This document shows, in pieces, positions 62,983-64,000 of a stretch of DNA of 64,000 bases. Made by a program: the position numbers and the translations under genes. Below the pieces are notes generated by a model, which was not told where the DNA came from, made no database searches, and saw only the letters and a list, made by a program, of their open reading frames with translations. Source of the stretch: CAWHYG01 sp963833505 (GTDB lineage: Bacteria; Eisenbacteria; RBG-16-71-46; CAIMUX01); NCBI GenBank assembly GCA_963833505.1, contig CAWHYG010000008.1, positions 62,001-126,000 on the forward strand. The letters are read 5' to 3'. Position 1 is the first letter of the stretch. Each line of letters starts with the position of its first letter.

Positions 62983-64000
62983 ATGAGCAGGAGAGCGTTC
63001 ATCATCACGGCCCTGGCGCTCCTCGCCGTCGGCTCCCTCGTCCTTTCCCCGCGCACGGCACCGGGAGCGACCTACACGGTCACCGACAGCCTGCACCTGA
63101 CCGGAGACGGCGGCTGGGACTATCTCATCGCCGACGGCGGCGCCCACCGGCTCTACGTCTCGCGGGGAACCGAGGTCCAGGTCATCGACCTCGACCACAA
63201 CTCGGAACTGGGAACGATTCCGAATACCTCTGGCGTGCACGGAATCGCCCTGGCGCCTCCGACGGGGGAGGGTTACACCAGCAACGGCCGCGACTCCTCG
63301 GTCACGGTCTTCGATCTGAAGACCCTGAAGACAATCACCCGGATCCCTGTGGGGGCGCGAGGCCCCGACGCCATTCTCTTCGATCCGTTCACCAGCCGGG
63401 TCTTCACGTTCAACGGCGGCGGCCACAACGCCACCGCGATCGACATCCACAAGCACCAGGTGATCGGCCTCATTCCTCTCGACGCCAAGCCGGAGTTCGC
63501 CGCCTCGGATTCGAGCGGAAAGATCTTCGTCAACCTGGAGGACAAGAGCGAGATCGCGCGGATCGATGCCCAGACCCTGAAAGTGCTCGATGTCTGGCCC
63601 TTGAAACCAGGCGAGGAGCCGACAGGTCTGTCCATCGACCGGGCGCACCACCGCCTTTTCGCCGGCTGCGGCAACCAGCACCTGATCGTGCTCGACTCGG
63701 AAACGGGGAAGGTGGTGGCCGACCTGCCCATTGGCAAGGGGGTGGACGCGACTGCTTTTGATCCCACCACCAACCTCGCCTTCAGCTCCAACGGCGCCGA
63801 CGGCACGCTAACCGTGATCCGAGAGGAGAGTCCGTCGAAGTTCAGCGTGCTGGAGAACGTCCCGACCCGGCGCGGCGCCCGCACCATGGCGCTCGATCCG
63901 GTGACCCACAAGATCTACCTGGTGACGGCCTCGTTTGGTCCGCCACCGGCCGCAACGCCGGACCGGCCGCATCCCCGGCCGGCCATCATGCCCGGAACGG
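62983..64000 (+). CDS. Exported YncE-like beta-propeller protein, 3' end outside the window
   Basis: At least 339 residues. A signal segment (AFIITALALLAVGSLVLSPRTAPG) is followed by repeated beta-propeller blades: GGWDYLIADGGAHRLYVSRG, VIDLDHNSELGTIPNTSGVHGIALAP (in parts), DAILFDPFTSRVFTFNG, FAASDSSGKIFVNLEDKSEI, GLSIDRAHHRLFAGCGNQHL and ARTMALDPVTHKIYLVTA. This is the YVTN/YncE-like type, usually periplasmic with unknown ligand. ATG 62983 follows GGAGGAG by six bases. It is cut by the window end in a Pro-rich region. Confidence 0.88.
   Translation, partial: MSRRAFIITALALLAVGSLVLSPRTAPGATYTVTDSLHLTGDGGWDYLIADGGAHRLYVSRGTEVQVIDLDHNSELGTIPNTSGVHGIALAPPTGEGYTSNGRDSSVTVFDLKTLKTITRIPVGARGPDAILFDPFTSRVFTFNGGGHNATAIDIHKHQVIGLIPLDAKPEFAASDSSGKIFVNLEDKSEIARIDAQTLKVLDVWPLKPGEEPTGLSIDRAHHRLFAGCGNQHLIVLDSETGKVVADLPIGKGVDATAFDPTTNLAFSSNGADGTLTVIREESPSKFSVLENVPTRRGARTMALDPVTHKIYLVTASFGPPPAATPDRPHPRPAIMPGT

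Overview
The window is about 64 kb of GC-rich, gene-dense bacterial DNA. It has no rRNA, tRNA or CRISPR array that I can see. A secreted protein ends in a FlgD-like domain typical of the FCB and Eisenbacteria type, and another carries a PEP-CTERM sorting signal. With the high GC content and the gene mix, this suggests an uncultivated soil or sediment bacterium, for example Candidatus Eisenbacteria or a relative. That placement is an inference.

Layout. 1-4.2 kb (minus): a tightly overlapping operon of a permease fused to an SPFH/HflK domain, then HflC-like and HflK-like proteins. 4.3-8.3 kb: glutaminyl cyclase, divergent ZIP transporter, and a membrane-embedded spermidine-synthase-like protein. 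8.4-10.9 kb (minus): ergothioneine genes egtD and egtB. 11.4-18.2 kb: fumarase/aspartase-family lyase, Cys-rich ferredoxin, two membrane proteins, AttH/CrtC-like lipocalin protein, rhomboid protease. 18.2-23.6 kb: acylating aldehyde dehydrogenase, acetyl-CoA hydrolase/transferase-GNAT, TMTC-like TPR membrane protein. 24-31 kb: PEP-CTERM protein with a putative thioester domain, small exported protein, DUF1614 protein, one-domain asparaginase, M16 peptidase pair. 31-33.3 kb: a D-glutamate catabolism-like pair (dgcA, dgcN). 33.3-41.7 kb: pseudouridine synthase, MacB-type permease, moaE/moaD/moaA, IS3 remnant, gltX, EEP-family lipoprotein. 42-45.6 kb: a secreted LamG-like gene split by an ISNCY-type element. 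45.8-54.7 kb: TPR-CHAT protein, osmolyte ABC transporter, proS fragment, ABC-F ATPase. 54.8-59.7 kb: a five-gene UbiA / SRPBCC / type III PKS / methyltransferase / flavoprotein cluster. 59.8-64 kb: DCC-lipase maturation factor fusion, small hydrolase, HIT protein, and a beta-propeller protein that runs off the end.

Two patterns cut across the window. (1) Five otherwise intact genes each carry one frameshift, and every one lies at the heptamer CATTCTG, where removing one T (giving CATCTG) restores the full protein. I found six CATTCTG sites, and five are frameshifts. One is in a gene of opposite orientation, so the cause acts at the DNA level (assembly or basecalling artefact, or mutational hotspot) rather than by translational recoding. 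(2) Degenerate minisatellites recur. In coding regions their periods are multiples of three (15, 36, 48, 51 bp) and they sit in linkers or after signal peptides. One between genes has a 17-18 bp period.

Gene pairs that probably work together are: the SPFH operon (membrane microdomain with metal export or FtsH control), egtB-egtD (ergothioneine), the dgcA-dgcN pair, the two M16 subunits, moaA/D/E (molybdopterin), the osmolyte ABC genes, and the type III PKS cluster (probably a prenylated or methylated phenolic or quinone lipid).
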